NCBI GenBank assembly: GCA_038210375.1
Contig: JBBQWT010000021.1
Coordinates: 1 to 54,053 of the forward strand
Reading direction: 5' to 3'
DNA length: 54,053 nucleotides
From: JBBQWT01 sp038210375
GTDB lineage: Bacteria; Acidobacteriota; Terriglobia; Terriglobales; Acidobacteriaceae
Shown here: positions 35,265 through 43,851 of the stretch, piece by piece
Numbering within the stretch: the first letter of the stretch is position 1
How the letters are laid out: each line of letters begins with the position of its first letter
Position numbers and translations under genes: made by a program
The notes under the pieces: model-generated
The model's database searches: none
Told to the model about the DNA's origin: nothing
The model's input: only the letters and a program-made list of their open reading frames with translations

Positions 35265-36707
35265 TCAGGATTCCCGCTGCCGTCCCCAAACCAGGTAAAC
35301 CAGCGAAATCATCGCCAGCCAGGGCATTCCGGCGATCAGGGTAATACGCATCCCCTCTACCCACCAGGTGGTGGCCAGGATGGCCACCAGAAGTCCGGCG
35401 CCCAGCAGGGTGGTGTAGGGGCAGCCCATCATGCGGACGGGCAGTGGCTGGCCGTCGGGCGACCGCCATTTTCGGCGGAACGCCAGGTGAGTGATGAAAA
35501 TCATCAACCATACAAACAGGCCGCCAAACAGCGAGATGCCAAACATATAGACAAACGCGCTGCCGGGAAAGACGAAGGCCAGTGCGGCTGCCACCAGCAA
35601 GCCGGCGCCCGAAGCCAGCATCGCTCCCACCGGGGCCCCCTGCCGGTTGACCCGGGCCAGGCGTCCCGGGGCAAACCCGCTGCAAGCCAGCGAGAACATG
35701 ATCCGGGTGTTCATGTAAAGCATGCAATTCATGCTGGAGAGAGCGGCGGTCAGCACCACAAAATTGACGATGTGGGCGGCAGCGGGAATGCCCGCCAGTT
35801 GAAAAACCTTTACGAAAGGACTGGCGGTGACATCGTTGCTCGATTGCACCTGCTGCCACGGAACCACCCCCACCAGAACCACCATGGCGCCGATGTAAAA
35901 CAGGATAAGCCTTGCCAGCATGGTCCGCATGGCTTTGGGAAGCGCCTGGCGCGGATCCTTGGCCTCACCTGCCGTGACCGCCACAACTTCGGTCCCGATA
36001 TAACTGAAGATGACAAAAACGATTGCCATCCAGGCGCCTTGAATGCCTCTACTGAAAAACCCTCCCTGGCCGGTAAAGTTGCGTAAACCCAGCGCCGGAG
36101 CTGACGAAAACCCGAAAATCAGCGAAGCGCCAAAACCGATAAAAACGATGATCGCCACCACCTTAATCATGGCAAACCAGTACTCGAATTCGGCGAAGCT
36201 GCCCACGCTGCGCGCGTTGAGGTACATCAAGCCGGCGGAAAATCCCAGTATCCATATCCAGTGCGGCGACCCCGGAAACCACCACCGGCAATAAATGGCC
36301 ACCGCTGTGGCTTCGCCGCCGATAGCAATGGCGAGCGACGCCCAGTAGGTATACCGCACCACAAAGCCGGCCCAGCGGGAAAGATAGATCTCCGCATACA
36401 CGCCGAACGACCCGGCGGTGGGATGGGCCACCGCCATTTCGGTGAGCGCCGCCATCAGCAGCAGTGCAACCAGCGCTCCCAGCAAGTAGGTCAGAATCAC
36501 GGCGGGACCGGCGGTGCGTACCGCCAGCGAGCTGCCCAGGAACAATCCGGTGCCGATGGCGCCGCCGATGGCCAGCATCGAAAGCTGGCGCGAGCTAAGT
36601 TGGCGCTCCAGTCCCTGCTCGTTTTCGTTGAGGGGGGCGGGCCGACTGTAGCTGGATAAAGGAGCAGCCTCGCCGGGGCGCGAAGTCTCAAGGTCAGGGC
36701 TGTTCAT
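35265..36707 (-). CDS. Amino acid permease (APC superfamily)
   Basis: 480 residues with twelve predicted membrane helices. The family start is clear after a 40-residue hydrophilic extension: LERQLSSRQLSMLAIGGAIGTGLFLGSS, then GPAVILTYLLGALVALLLM, and GTEVVAVTAGEAKDPRQALPKAMR, which is typical of the AAT branch. It should import amino acids with protons; the substrate cannot be read from the sequence. It is transcribed alone. Its start is followed by no close upstream neighbour, with 78 bases to the VOC gene. Confidence 0.92.
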   Translation of the reverse strand: MNSPDLETSRPGEAAPLSSYSRPAPLNENEQGLERQLSSRQLSMLAIGGAIGTGLFLGSSLAVRTAGPAVILTYLLGALVALLLMAALTEMAVAHPTAGSFGVYAEIYLSRWAGFVVRYTYWASLAIAIGGEATAVAIYCRWWFPGSPHWIWILGFSAGLMYLNARSVGSFAEFEYWFAMIKVVAIIVFIGFGASLIFGFSSAPALGLRNFTGQGGFFSRGIQGAWMAIVFVIFSYIGTEVVAVTAGEAKDPRQALPKAMRTMLARLILFYIGAMVVLVGVVPWQQVQSSNDVTASPFVKVFQLAGIPAAAHIVNFVVLTAALSSMNCMLYMNTRIMFSLACSGFAPGRLARVNRQGAPVGAMLASGAGLLVAAALAFVFPGSAFVYMFGISLFGGLFVWLMIFITHLAFRRKWRSPDGQPLPVRMMGCPYTTLLGAGLLVAILATTWWVEGMRITLIAGMPWLAMISLVYLVWGRQRES

Positions 36708-36785
36708 GGGTTCATTGTTTATATCGCACTACAGCGAGAAGCGAAAACCCATGAATGTCTTTGAAACCCGCGATTTTTGCGGGTA

Positions 36786-37139
36786 CTACTCGTCAGACCA
36801 CACCGCCAGCTCATTGCCGCTGGGGTCGGTGATGTGAAACCTGCGCCCGCCCGGGAAAGAAAAAATATCCTTCACGATGGTGCCTCCGGCGTCGCGCACC
36901 CTTCGCTCCATCGCTTCCAGGCCTTTGGCATAAACCACAACCAGCGCGCCGTTGCTGTGAATGGCAGGCTGGCGCGCAAAACCTCCGGCCAGCCTGCCGT
37001 CATGAAAAGAGGTGTAATCCGGCCCGTAATCCTCGAATTTCCAGCCAAACACTGAAGCGTAAAACTGTTTCGTGGCCGCCAAATCGCCAGTTGAAAACTC
37101 GATGTAGTCGATTTGTCCGTCACTCGCGGTGTTTGCCAT
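36786..37139 (-). CDS. VOC-family (glyoxalase-like) protein
   Basis: 117 residues, one VOC module: IDYIEFSTGDLAATKQFYASVFGWKFEDYGP, then a C-terminal strand pair with FHITDPSGNELAVW. Likely metal-site residues include the final Glu in GNELAVW. VOC proteins are small dioxygenase/glyoxalase-fold enzymes with varied substrates, so no reaction is assigned. It is oriented with the amino acid permease. Confidence 0.85.
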   Translation of the reverse strand: MANTASDGQIDYIEFSTGDLAATKQFYASVFGWKFEDYGPDYTSFHDGRLAGGFARQPAIHSNGALVVVYAKGLEAMERRVRDAGGTIVKDIFSFPGGRRFHITDPSGNELAVWSDE

Positions 37140-37473
37140 GGGTGAAGCCCCCTGCGCAGAACTTTAGTATAGGCTTTGGGGCCAGGGATTGATGCCCGGA
37201 AAAATCTGCCTGCGAAGTTCCCACACGCCCCAAAGCGCTCTAAAAAGGCGATACCTCTTACGAGTGTGAAGGTCTTTAATCAACCCCGTTCGGAAATATT
37301 TGTTGAATCGTCAGGGGGTCTTCCCCACCCCGATAAAGCCGAGGATCGTCAGAATGACAATCGGGTTGAGTCACAGTCAAAAGGCGATATTTCTTCAAGC
37401 GTTAAAATAGAGAATACCGCCCGCACCACGGCATGAAAAACCACCGCTCCGTGCGGCGGCATTGAAAACCAAT
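37140..37473. other. 334-base intergenic region with a dispersed repeat
   Basis: It lies between divergent genes and holds copy 2 of the repeat found after miaA. A CCGCTCCGTGCGG palindrome is present just before the methyltransferase start. No gene is seen. Confidence 0.5.
37292..37356. repeat. Dispersed intergenic repeat, copy 2
   Basis: Matches 6181-6244 with one single-base gap; 38 of the last 44 bases are the same. See copy 1 for the shared core. Confidence 0.6.
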
Positions 37474-38244
37474 ATGAAATCGAATATCTCCAGACGCTAC
37501 CTTCCTTTACTGGCCCTCGCCGGCCTGCTGCTCCCGCTTGCCACCGTGATCTCAGGACAAACTTCTGCTCCCGAATCTTCTTCCAGAAAAACCAGCACGC
37601 CTTATTCCGGGGACTTGTCGATCTTTGAATACAAGGGCCGCGACCAGAAACTTCAGATCCAACGCGTTATGGACATCCTGGGGATCAAGCCCGGAGTCGC
37701 GGTCGCCGACGTAGGGGCTGGGTCGGGTTGGTTTACGGTGCGGGCCGCGCAACGCACTGGACCTGCCGGCACGGTGTATGCCAGCGATATCAATCCTGAG
37801 GCCATCACCTACATTAAGCAGCGCGCCGCGCGCGAAGGCTTCGCCAATATTCAGGCGGTCCAGGGGACTGAAGACGATCCCCGGCTGCCGGCGCATGCCA
37901 TCGACTGCGTCCTTCTATTGAAGACCTATCACGAGATCGCGCACCCTTTGCGCCTGCTGGGCAATCTTCGCCCGGCTTTGAAGCCCGGCGCGCGGGTGGG
38001 GGTGATTGACCGCAACGGCCGCGGCGATGACCACGGTATCGGACGCCAGGTGGTGATCGATGAATTCAAAGAGGCCGGGTTCAGTCTGAACCAGCAATAT
38101 GACTTCGTGAAACCCGATGGCATGGACTATTTTCTGGTTTTTACCCAATCGGATTTCGCGCGCCCGATAGCGGCGGCAATCTTTGGCTCCGCCAGTCTCG
38201 CCCGAGAAAAGCGTTCAAGCGGAAATCCAAATCGATTTGATTGA
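37474..38244 (+). CDS. Class I SAM-dependent methyltransferase with an export signal
   Basis: 256 residues from ATG 37474; a TTG at 37462 would add four residues. The first 30 residues look like a signal peptide (RRYLPLLALAGLLLPLATVISGQ). The rest is a class I fold: VAVADVGAGSGWFTVRAA (SAM loop), VYASDINPEAI, and DCVLLLKTYHEIAHP at the usual motif IV position. SAM is not expected in the periplasm, so either the protein is not fully exported or it has another role. Substrate unknown. Confidence 0.75.
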   Translation: MKSNISRRYLPLLALAGLLLPLATVISGQTSAPESSSRKTSTPYSGDLSIFEYKGRDQKLQIQRVMDILGIKPGVAVADVGAGSGWFTVRAAQRTGPAGTVYASDINPEAITYIKQRAAREGFANIQAVQGTEDDPRLPAHAIDCVLLLKTYHEIAHPLRLLGNLRPALKPGARVGVIDRNGRGDDHGIGRQVVIDEFKEAGFSLNQQYDFVKPDGMDYFLVFTQSDFARPIAAAIFGSASLAREKRSSGNPNRFD

Positions 38245-38320
38245 CACTTTTTTCGCGGCGCGGTAACTTCCCCAAGCGATTGCCTTTGCAATTCGCCGGA
38301 CTTCGTACGAGGAGGATTTT

Positions 38321-39298
38321 ATGCGCACTAAATATGGAACGATCATGGCGCTGGCGGTTCTGGCTGTCGTCATGTCGGGATGTTCCAAGCCGCGGCACAG
38401 CGCCGACGAAAAATACTATCTGGTTTCCACCAACATCAAATTGCCTTACTGGCAGGCGGCGGGCGCCGGCTTTATCCGCGCCGCCACCAAGCTGGGAGTG
38501 CCCGCTGAATTCGTGGGCTCGGATACCTACGACGCCAAGGGCGAAGTGGACGAGTTCCGCAAATTAATGACCCGCAAAGACAAGCCCACCGGCATCCTGG
38601 TGTCAGTTGCTGACGCGGATTTGATGAAGCCCGCGATTGATGAGGCGATCGCCGCCGGAATCCCCGTCATCACCATCGATTCCGACGCTCCCACCAGCAA
38701 GCGCTTGTTCTTTATCGGCACCAACAATTACCAGGCGGGCTTGCTGGGCGGCGATGTGGCCGCCAAAAAGATGAATGGCAAGGGCAACGTGGTGGTCTTC
38801 ACCATGCCCGGCCAGGTTAACCTCGAAGAGCGCCTGCATGGGTATAAAGACGCGTTCGCCAAATCACCGCAGATCAAGATCACTCATGTCGTGGATATTC
38901 GCGGCGACTCGCGCATCGCATTTGACACCACCGATCGCATGACCGGAAAAAAGGAACCGGTTGACGCCTTCATCTGCCTCGAGGCCTCGGCCTGCAAGGA
39001 AGTTGCGGAAGTGCTCGACCGCCAGCACATCAAAGACAAAGTAGTCGTAGCCATGGATACCGACGATGACACCTTGAATTGGATCAGGAAAGGCGCGATC
39101 GCGGCGACCATCGCACAGAAGCCGGGGAGCATGGCCTTCATGGGCCTCAAAATGCTGGACGATCTTAACCACAACAAGCTTGATACCCTGGACTCCGATT
39201 TCGCCAGAGACCCTCTCTCGCCGGTTCCCGTGTTTGTGGACACCGGCGCTACCCTGATTGATTCGAGCAACGTGGATTCCTTCACCTCCAAACGATAA
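38321..39298 (+). CDS. Periplasmic sugar-binding lipoprotein (RbsB-like), orphan
   Basis: 325 residues. A strong ribosome site (GAGGAGG, 7 bases upstream) precedes ATG 38321. The signal ends VMSGC, a lipobox-like site. The mature protein is a type I periplasmic binding fold: PYWQAAGAGFIRAATKLG, GILVSVADADLMKPAIDEAIAAGIPVITIDSDAP, FIGTNNYQAGLLGG. It is related to ribose/galactose-type ABC receptors. No ATPase or permease of that class is near, so it may be an orphan receptor or feed a transporter elsewhere. A large inverted repeat follows the stop. Confidence 0.85.
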   Translation: MRTKYGTIMALAVLAVVMSGCSKPRHSADEKYYLVSTNIKLPYWQAAGAGFIRAATKLGVPAEFVGSDTYDAKGEVDEFRKLMTRKDKPTGILVSVADADLMKPAIDEAIAAGIPVITIDSDAPTSKRLFFIGTNNYQAGLLGGDVAAKKMNGKGNVVVFTMPGQVNLEERLHGYKDAFAKSPQIKITHVVDIRGDSRIAFDTTDRMTGKKEPVDAFICLEASACKEVAEVLDRQHIKDKVVVAMDTDDDTLNWIRKGAIAATIAQKPGSMAFMGLKMLDDLNHNKLDTLDSDFARDPLSPVPVFVDTGATLIDSSNVDSFTSKR

Positions 39299-39303
39299 CC
39301 CGC

Positions 39304-39352
39304 CAAATTTTCGCGGGACGCATGCCGGCGGCGGAGCGTCCCGCAAAATTTG
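39304..39352. repeat. Long inverted repeat between receptor and cpxR-like genes
   Basis: Left arm 39304-39321 (CAAATTTTCGCGGGACGC) pairs with right arm 39336-39352 (GCGTCCCGCAAAATTTG), 17 pairs with one bulged base and a 14-base loop. It could terminate transcription in either direction, although no T tract follows the full stem. Confidence 0.6.
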
Positions 39353-39439
39353 CCCGCTCCATCTCCGCTCCCTCGTCGCGATCAATCAAGTGCAGTGACT
39401 CGCGCTTCCCGCATTTTGCGGAGCTGCACCGCTCGATTA

Positions 39440-39454
39440 TTGACAATTCTTTAC
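39440..39454 (+). promoter_or_regulatory. CpxR-box-like direct repeat upstream of the response regulator
   Basis: TTGAC-N5-TTTAC, one base from TTTAC-N5-TTTAC, which is the reverse complement of the E. coli CpxR box GTAAA-N5-GTAAA. It ends 34 bases before ATG 39489. A possible -10 (TATATG, 39468-39473) lies downstream. Autoregulation is inferred. Confidence 0.5.
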
Positions 39455-39488
39455 AACCGCTCCGGCGTATATGAAGTAGAACTGAAGA

Positions 39489-40208
39489 ATGGAACGCATC
39501 CTCATGGTGGATGATGATGTCGAGCTGTGCCAGATGGTCGTCGAGTACCTGGCCCCTGAAGGTTTTGAAGTTGACGTCATTCACAGCGGCCCCAAGGGCC
39601 TGGAAAAAGCGGTCGCCGGGGCTTACGCGCTCATACTGCTCGACATCATGCTGCCCCTGATGAACGGACTGGATCTGCTGCGCCAGCTTCGCCAGACTTC
39701 GGCGGTAAGGGTGATCCTGTTGACCGCGCGCGGCGAGCCAGTGGACCGCATCGTGGGCCTCGAAATCGGCGCCGACGACTACCTGCCCAAGCCATTTGAT
39801 CCGCGGGAGCTGCTGGCGCGCATTCGCGCCGTGCTGCGGCGCCCTGCCGGCGAAGCCGCACAACCCCTGGCCACGCCGCCGGAGAAAATCACGGTTGGCG
39901 ACGTTGAGCTCGATCGCAGCACCCGCACGGTCAAGAAAAAAGGCCACCCCCTGGACTTGACTGCGGTGGAATTCGAGCTGCTGGATGTTCTGCTGCGCTC
40001 CGCGGGGCGGGTGGTCACCCGCGAGTTGCTGGTGAAGTCGGTACTGGAACGAAATTTTTCCCCCTTCGACCGCAGCATCGACATGCACGTCAGCAACCTG
40101 CGAAAAAAGTTGGGCGACCATCGCATCCGCCAGGAGCGCATCAAGACCATTCGCAGTGTAGGCTACCTTTATGCCGGAGACGGCCACGCCGCCTCCAGCG
40201 CCAACTAA
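39489..40208 (+). CDS. OmpR-family response regulator, CpxR-like
   Basis: 239 residues. The receiver has the acidic pair in ILMVDDDVELC, phospho-acceptor Asp near residue 52 in LILLDIMLPLMNGLDLL, and the conserved Lys in YLPKPFDPRELLARIRAVLRR. The C-terminal winged helix (about 135-232) shows LDLTAVEFELLDVLLRSAGRVVTRELL, DRSIDMHVSNLRKKLG and IKTIRSVGYLY. The sequence is closest in feel to CpxR. Its cognate kinase starts at the next base after the stop. CpxR-like boxes lie before both this operon and the following cpxP-like gene. Confidence 0.92.
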   Translation: MERILMVDDDVELCQMVVEYLAPEGFEVDVIHSGPKGLEKAVAGAYALILLDIMLPLMNGLDLLRQLRQTSAVRVILLTARGEPVDRIVGLEIGADDYLPKPFDPRELLARIRAVLRRPAGEAAQPLATPPEKITVGDVELDRSTRTVKKKGHPLDLTAVEFELLDVLLRSAGRVVTRELLVKSVLERNFSPFDRSIDMHVSNLRKKLGDHRIRQERIKTIRSVGYLYAGDGHAASSAN

Positions 40209-41621
40209 ATGGGTCGCCTGTTTCTCAAGATTTTTCTCTCCTTCTGGCTGACCACGGTCCTGATCGTGGGGCTGATGTTTCTCGCCTCCGAACGCCCCGG
40301 GCTGCGCGAAGCCCATGACTTCTGGCAATCCACCCTGGCGCGTTCGTTGAGCGTAAACGCCGAGATCTTCGTCGAAAGTTACGAGCACGCGGGATGCGCC
40401 TCGGTGGCTCCCTACCTGAAGGAGCTTTCCGCCACCCGCATCAAGGAATATCTGCTCGACTCAGGCGGCATGACCCTTTGTGGCGACGCGGCGCCTCCGG
40501 AAGCGGTCAGCCTCGCAGCCAGCGTGCGGGAGCACGGGGCCCGCGCCTCAGCGATGGGGCCTGAAGGAGTCCGGTTCAACGCCCAGCGTGTCTCCTCGAC
40601 AGGGGGCGGCTATTACGTGCTGGTCATCGAGATTCCCTCGGGAATGGACCGCCCGCACCTGTTCGGTTCGCTATTGCGTTTATTGCTGGCCGTCGCGATT
40701 TCCGCGTTGATCTGTTTCTGGCTGGCGCGCTACCTGACCGCGCCTGTGATTCGACTGCGCGCCGCCGCTCACCGCTTGGCCGCCGGCGATCTTACCGCGC
40801 GAGCCGGCGCGCCCGGCAACGGCGCCGTATCGGCTTCACGCCCGCGCAGCGATGAGATCGCCGACCTGGTGGTTGACTTTGACCATATGGCAGGCCGCGT
40901 CGAGGAAGTGATTTCATCGCAGAAGCGATTGATTCGCGATATTTCCCACGAGCTGCGCTCTCCCCTGGCGCGCATGAGTTTTGCCCTCGCGCTGGCCCGG
41001 CGCCAGACCCCCTCCGCCGATGCGCAGCCCCTAGAAAGAATCCAGCTCGAGGCCCAGCGCCTGAATGCCATGATTGAACGCATGCTCAATCTCTCCCGGC
41101 TGGAGAACGATGACAGGCTATCCCAAGCTGAGTCGCTGCAGGACATCAACCTTTCTGATCTGATCAAAGATGTGGTTTCGGATGCGGATTTTGAGGCGCA
41201 GAGCGGTGAAAGCCGGGTGGTGATCGCGGGCATTCTTGATCCCCAGTGTACGGTGCGCGGCAACCGGGAATTGCTGCGCAGCGCTCTCGAAAATGTGGTT
41301 CGCAACGCCGTCCACTACACCGCCCCGCACAGCCAGGTTACGGTCACCGGCGCTTGCGACGATGCGTCAGTCAGCTTGACCGTGAATGATCAGGGCCCCG
41401 GCGTTCCTCCGGAGGATCTGGCAAAACTGTTTCGCCCGTTTTACCGGGTGGATAGCGCGCGCGACCGCCAGAGCGGCGGCACCGGCCTCGGCCTTGCCAT
41501 TGCCGAACAAGCCATCCATCGCAATGGAGGAACCATTACCGCCGCCAATGCCGGCAGTGGCGGCCTCGAAATTGTGATTACCCTGCCACGCTTTGCCGCG
41601 AAAGCTTTGGACGCTAGTTAG
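40209..41621 (+). CDS. Sensor histidine kinase, CpxA-like
   Basis: 470 residues. N-terminal helix about 5-24, a periplasmic sensor part, second helix about 155-175, and HAMP (about 177-240). The phosphorylated His is in DISHELRSPLARMSFALALARRQ (about 247), as in CpxA. The ATPase shows N box ENVVRNAVHY, DQGPGVPPEDLAKLFRPFYR and GGTGLGLAI. It directly abuts the response-regulator stop (no gap), so the pair is co-translated. It presumably senses envelope stress; the signal is not evident. Confidence 0.92.
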   Translation: MGRLFLKIFLSFWLTTVLIVGLMFLASERPGLREAHDFWQSTLARSLSVNAEIFVESYEHAGCASVAPYLKELSATRIKEYLLDSGGMTLCGDAAPPEAVSLAASVREHGARASAMGPEGVRFNAQRVSSTGGGYYVLVIEIPSGMDRPHLFGSLLRLLLAVAISALICFWLARYLTAPVIRLRAAAHRLAAGDLTARAGAPGNGAVSASRPRSDEIADLVVDFDHMAGRVEEVISSQKRLIRDISHELRSPLARMSFALALARRQTPSADAQPLERIQLEAQRLNAMIERMLNLSRLENDDRLSQAESLQDINLSDLIKDVVSDADFEAQSGESRVVIAGILDPQCTVRGNRELLRSALENVVRNAVHYTAPHSQVTVTGACDDASVSLTVNDQGPGVPPEDLAKLFRPFYRVDSARDRQSGGTGLGLAIAEQAIHRNGGTITAANAGSGGLEIVITLPRFAAKALDAS

Positions 41622-41658
41622 TCTCGTCTTTTTGGGCGCGCGGACCTCATTCTGTGAG

Positions 41659-41694
41659 TTTACAAATCTTTACTTTGATTTGACCAATCTTGAC
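41659..41694 (+). promoter_or_regulatory. Tandem CpxR-box-like repeats upstream of the CpxP/Spy-like gene
   Basis: Exact TTTAC-N5-TTTAC (41659-41673) followed by TTGAC-N5-TTGAC (41680-41694). The four half-sites lie 10, 11 and 10 bases apart, one per helical turn. TTTAC-N5-TTTAC is the exact reverse complement of the E. coli CpxR box. A -10-like TATAGT lies at 41700-41705. This is a clear OmpR-type operator candidate. Confidence 0.65.
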
Positions 41695-41699
41695 TGCAA

Positions 41700-41705
41700 T
41701 ATAGT
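41700..41705 (+). promoter_or_regulatory. Possible -10 element of the CpxP/Spy-like gene
   Basis: TATAGT, with the regulator half-sites occupying the -35 area and no consensus -35, as expected for an activator-dependent promoter. It would give a leader of about 60 bases before ATG 41773. Confidence 0.4.
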
Positions 41706-41772
41706 GGAAGCAGGCTTCTAATCATTAATGAGCGGGATAACATCCCAGGCAGAAATACAGGAGAAAAATTCA

Positions 41773-42312
41773 ATGAAAACTTTCAGCAATATGAAGGCAT
41801 TTGCAATCGCGGGTTCGATGGCCCTGGTGCTCGCAGTGGGCACGCTGGCGGTCAAGGCGCAAGGACCGGAACATCATGGTCACGGACATCCCGGCGCTAT
41901 GGGGATGATGGGCGGAGATGACGCGAGGTTCATGGACAAGGCCCTGGATTTGACAGATGCCCAGAAGGCCCAGGTCAAAGCGCTGCATGAAGCGCAGCGC
42001 GCCACCATGCAGCCCATTCACCAGCAACTTGAGGCCGCCCACAAGGCGATCGAAGCTGCCAGCAGTAACGGCAATTTCAACGAAGCCGCCATCCGCGCCA
42101 TCATCAGCCAGAACCAGGAAGCCTTTACCCAGGCGATCGTGGCCGAGGCCAAGATGAAGTCAGACTTCTACAAGATTCTGACCCCCGAGCAGCAGGCGAA
42201 ACTCAAAACCCTTCACCAGGACATGCAGCAGCACATGAAAGAACGCATGGAACGTCACCACAAAGATGGCGCCAACGGCGATCAGGCTCCTCCTCCTCCT
42301 CCGTCGAACTAG
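41773..42312 (+). CDS. CpxP/Spy-like periplasmic protein
   Basis: 179 residues from ATG 41773 (AGGAG upstream; the frame is open from 41728). The signal peptide ends VKAQ near residue 29. A His/Met/Gly-rich segment (HHGHGHPGAMGMMGGDD) suggests metal binding. Two LTxxQ-type motifs, LDLTDAQKAQVK and LTPEQQAKLK, flank helices as in CpxP, Spy and ZraP. Such proteins act as periplasmic chaperones or as inhibitors of the CpxA sensor. It follows the kinase gene after 151 bases with its own operator. The tail is poly-proline. Confidence 0.85.
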   Translation: MKTFSNMKAFAIAGSMALVLAVGTLAVKAQGPEHHGHGHPGAMGMMGGDDARFMDKALDLTDAQKAQVKALHEAQRATMQPIHQQLEAAHKAIEAASSNGNFNEAAIRAIISQNQEAFTQAIVAEAKMKSDFYKILTPEQQAKLKTLHQDMQQHMKERMERHHKDGANGDQAPPPPPSN

Positions 42313-42334
42313 TTGTTCGGCGTCTAACAGCAAT

Positions 42335-42371
42335 AGGGCGGGACTTCAATACATCGAAGCCCCGCCCTTTT
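42335..42371 (+). terminator. Intrinsic terminator after the CpxP/Spy-like gene
   Basis: Stem GGGCGGGACTTC (42336-42347) with GAAGCCCCGCCC (42356-42367), one mismatch, eight-base loop, then TTTTGTTTT on the plus strand. It separates this operon from the convergent pyrC. Confidence 0.75.
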
Positions 42372-42402
42372 GTTTTGCGACTGATTCTTTTATGGAAGAT
42401 AC

Positions 42403-43797
42403 CTAAGGCTGTTCCCGATAAGCCACGCGCCCGGCGACGATGGTGGCCACCGCCTTCCCCTTGAGTTCCCAGCCATCGAATGGCGAATTTTTTGATTTCG
42501 AGAGGGAATCGCGCAGCCGGAAAGTCCATTTCCGCATGGGATCGAAGATCGTGATATCCGCCGCCCAGCCGGGGTTCAGCGCTCCCCGTGCCGGTCCCCA
42601 GTGCGACACTGAATCCAAGTGAAATATCCTGGCCGGCGCCGTGGCCAGCAATTCAACGATGCGCGGCAATGAAATGTCATATTGCTGGTGCAGCCGCGAT
42701 AGTGCCAGTCCCAGAGCGCTTTCGACGCCGGTGATGCCAAATGCGGCCGATTCGAATTCCACCTGCTTCTCGTGGACGGCATGAGGCGCATGGTCGGTGG
42801 CGATGGCGTCGATGGCGCCGTCAGCCAGGCCTTCGATCATCGCCTGCCGGTCGGCCTCTGAGCGCAGGGGAGGGTTCATCTTCAGGTTGCTTTCATACTC
42901 GCGGAATTGCGCATCCAGCAACGCATCGTCACGCAACGCAAAATGGTGCGGCGTGACTTCGCAGGTGATGCGCAGACCTTCGGCTTTGGCGCGGCGCACC
43001 GCCTGTAATGCGGCCGCGGTGGAGATGTGGGCGACGTGAAGCTGCGCCCCGGTGCGACGCACCAGCGCGATGTCGCGCTCCACGATGCGTGATTCCGCTT
43101 CCGCCGGCATGCCGCGCAAGCCCAGGCGAAACGCTACCGCGCCTTCGTTCATCGCCCCGCCCGCGGTGAGCCGCGTGTCCTCGGCGTGCTGCACCACCGG
43201 CATGCCCAGGGTGCCCGCGCCGCGCAATACTTTTTCCATCATGTCGTCGCCCAGGATGGGCCGGCCGTCGTCGCTGACCGCAATCGCCCCGGCTTGGCGC
43301 AGCGCTGCCAGGTTGCTGAGCTTGTCTCCCCGGCTGCCGATGGTGGCTGCCGCTACCGGGAACACGTTGACCTGGGCGCGGCGCTGCGGGTCCTGGAGCC
43401 AGGCGGTGATCTCTACCGAATCGTTTACCGGAATGGTGTTGGGCATGGTACATACCGAAGTGAATCCGCCGGCCGCCGCAGCGGCGGTTCCACTGGCGAT
43501 GCTCTCCTTGTACGATTGCCCGGGCTCGCGCAGGTGAACGTGCATGTCAATGAAGCCGGGCGCTACGCATAATCCGGTAGCATCGAAGATGGCTGCGATC
43601 CCTCCCGGCCGGCAACCGGACTCGCCCGGCGCCGTCACCGCAGCGATGCGGCCGCCACTCACCAGCACGTCGCGCAGACCGTCGATTCCGTTGGCGGGAT
43701 CAATGACGCGGCCGCCGCGGATCAGCAGATCGTTAGGGGTCTGACCGATTGTCGGCAGATCGGTTTCGCCATCCTGCTTGTCTTTTTTCTTAGCCAT
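42403..43797 (-). CDS. pyrC: Dihydroorotase
   Basis: 464 residues, class I type. It closes carbamoyl-aspartate to dihydroorotate. Zinc ligands DMHVHLREPG, the SYKESIASGTAAAAAGGFTSVCTMPNT stretch and DHAPHAVHEKQVEFESAAFGITGVE are all present, typical of bacterial class I enzymes that pair with aspartate carbamoyltransferase. It starts 54 bases after pyrB in the same direction. The 24-residue Lys/Asp N-terminal extension is not conserved. Confidence 0.95.
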   Translation of the reverse strand: MAKKKDKQDGETDLPTIGQTPNDLLIRGGRVIDPANGIDGLRDVLVSGGRIAAVTAPGESGCRPGGIAAIFDATGLCVAPGFIDMHVHLREPGQSYKESIASGTAAAAAGGFTSVCTMPNTIPVNDSVEITAWLQDPQRRAQVNVFPVAAATIGSRGDKLSNLAALRQAGAIAVSDDGRPILGDDMMEKVLRGAGTLGMPVVQHAEDTRLTAGGAMNEGAVAFRLGLRGMPAEAESRIVERDIALVRRTGAQLHVAHISTAAALQAVRRAKAEGLRITCEVTPHHFALRDDALLDAQFREYESNLKMNPPLRSEADRQAMIEGLADGAIDAIATDHAPHAVHEKQVEFESAAFGITGVESALGLALSRLHQQYDISLPRIVELLATAPARIFHLDSVSHWGPARGALNPGWAADITIFDPMRKWTFRLRDSLSKSKNSPFDGWELKGKAVATIVAGRVAYREQP

Positions 43798-43851
43798 TTT
43801 TGAACTTCAAATTGCACTTCAAGCTTTTCACCGCAACCCAATCGCGAGTCT

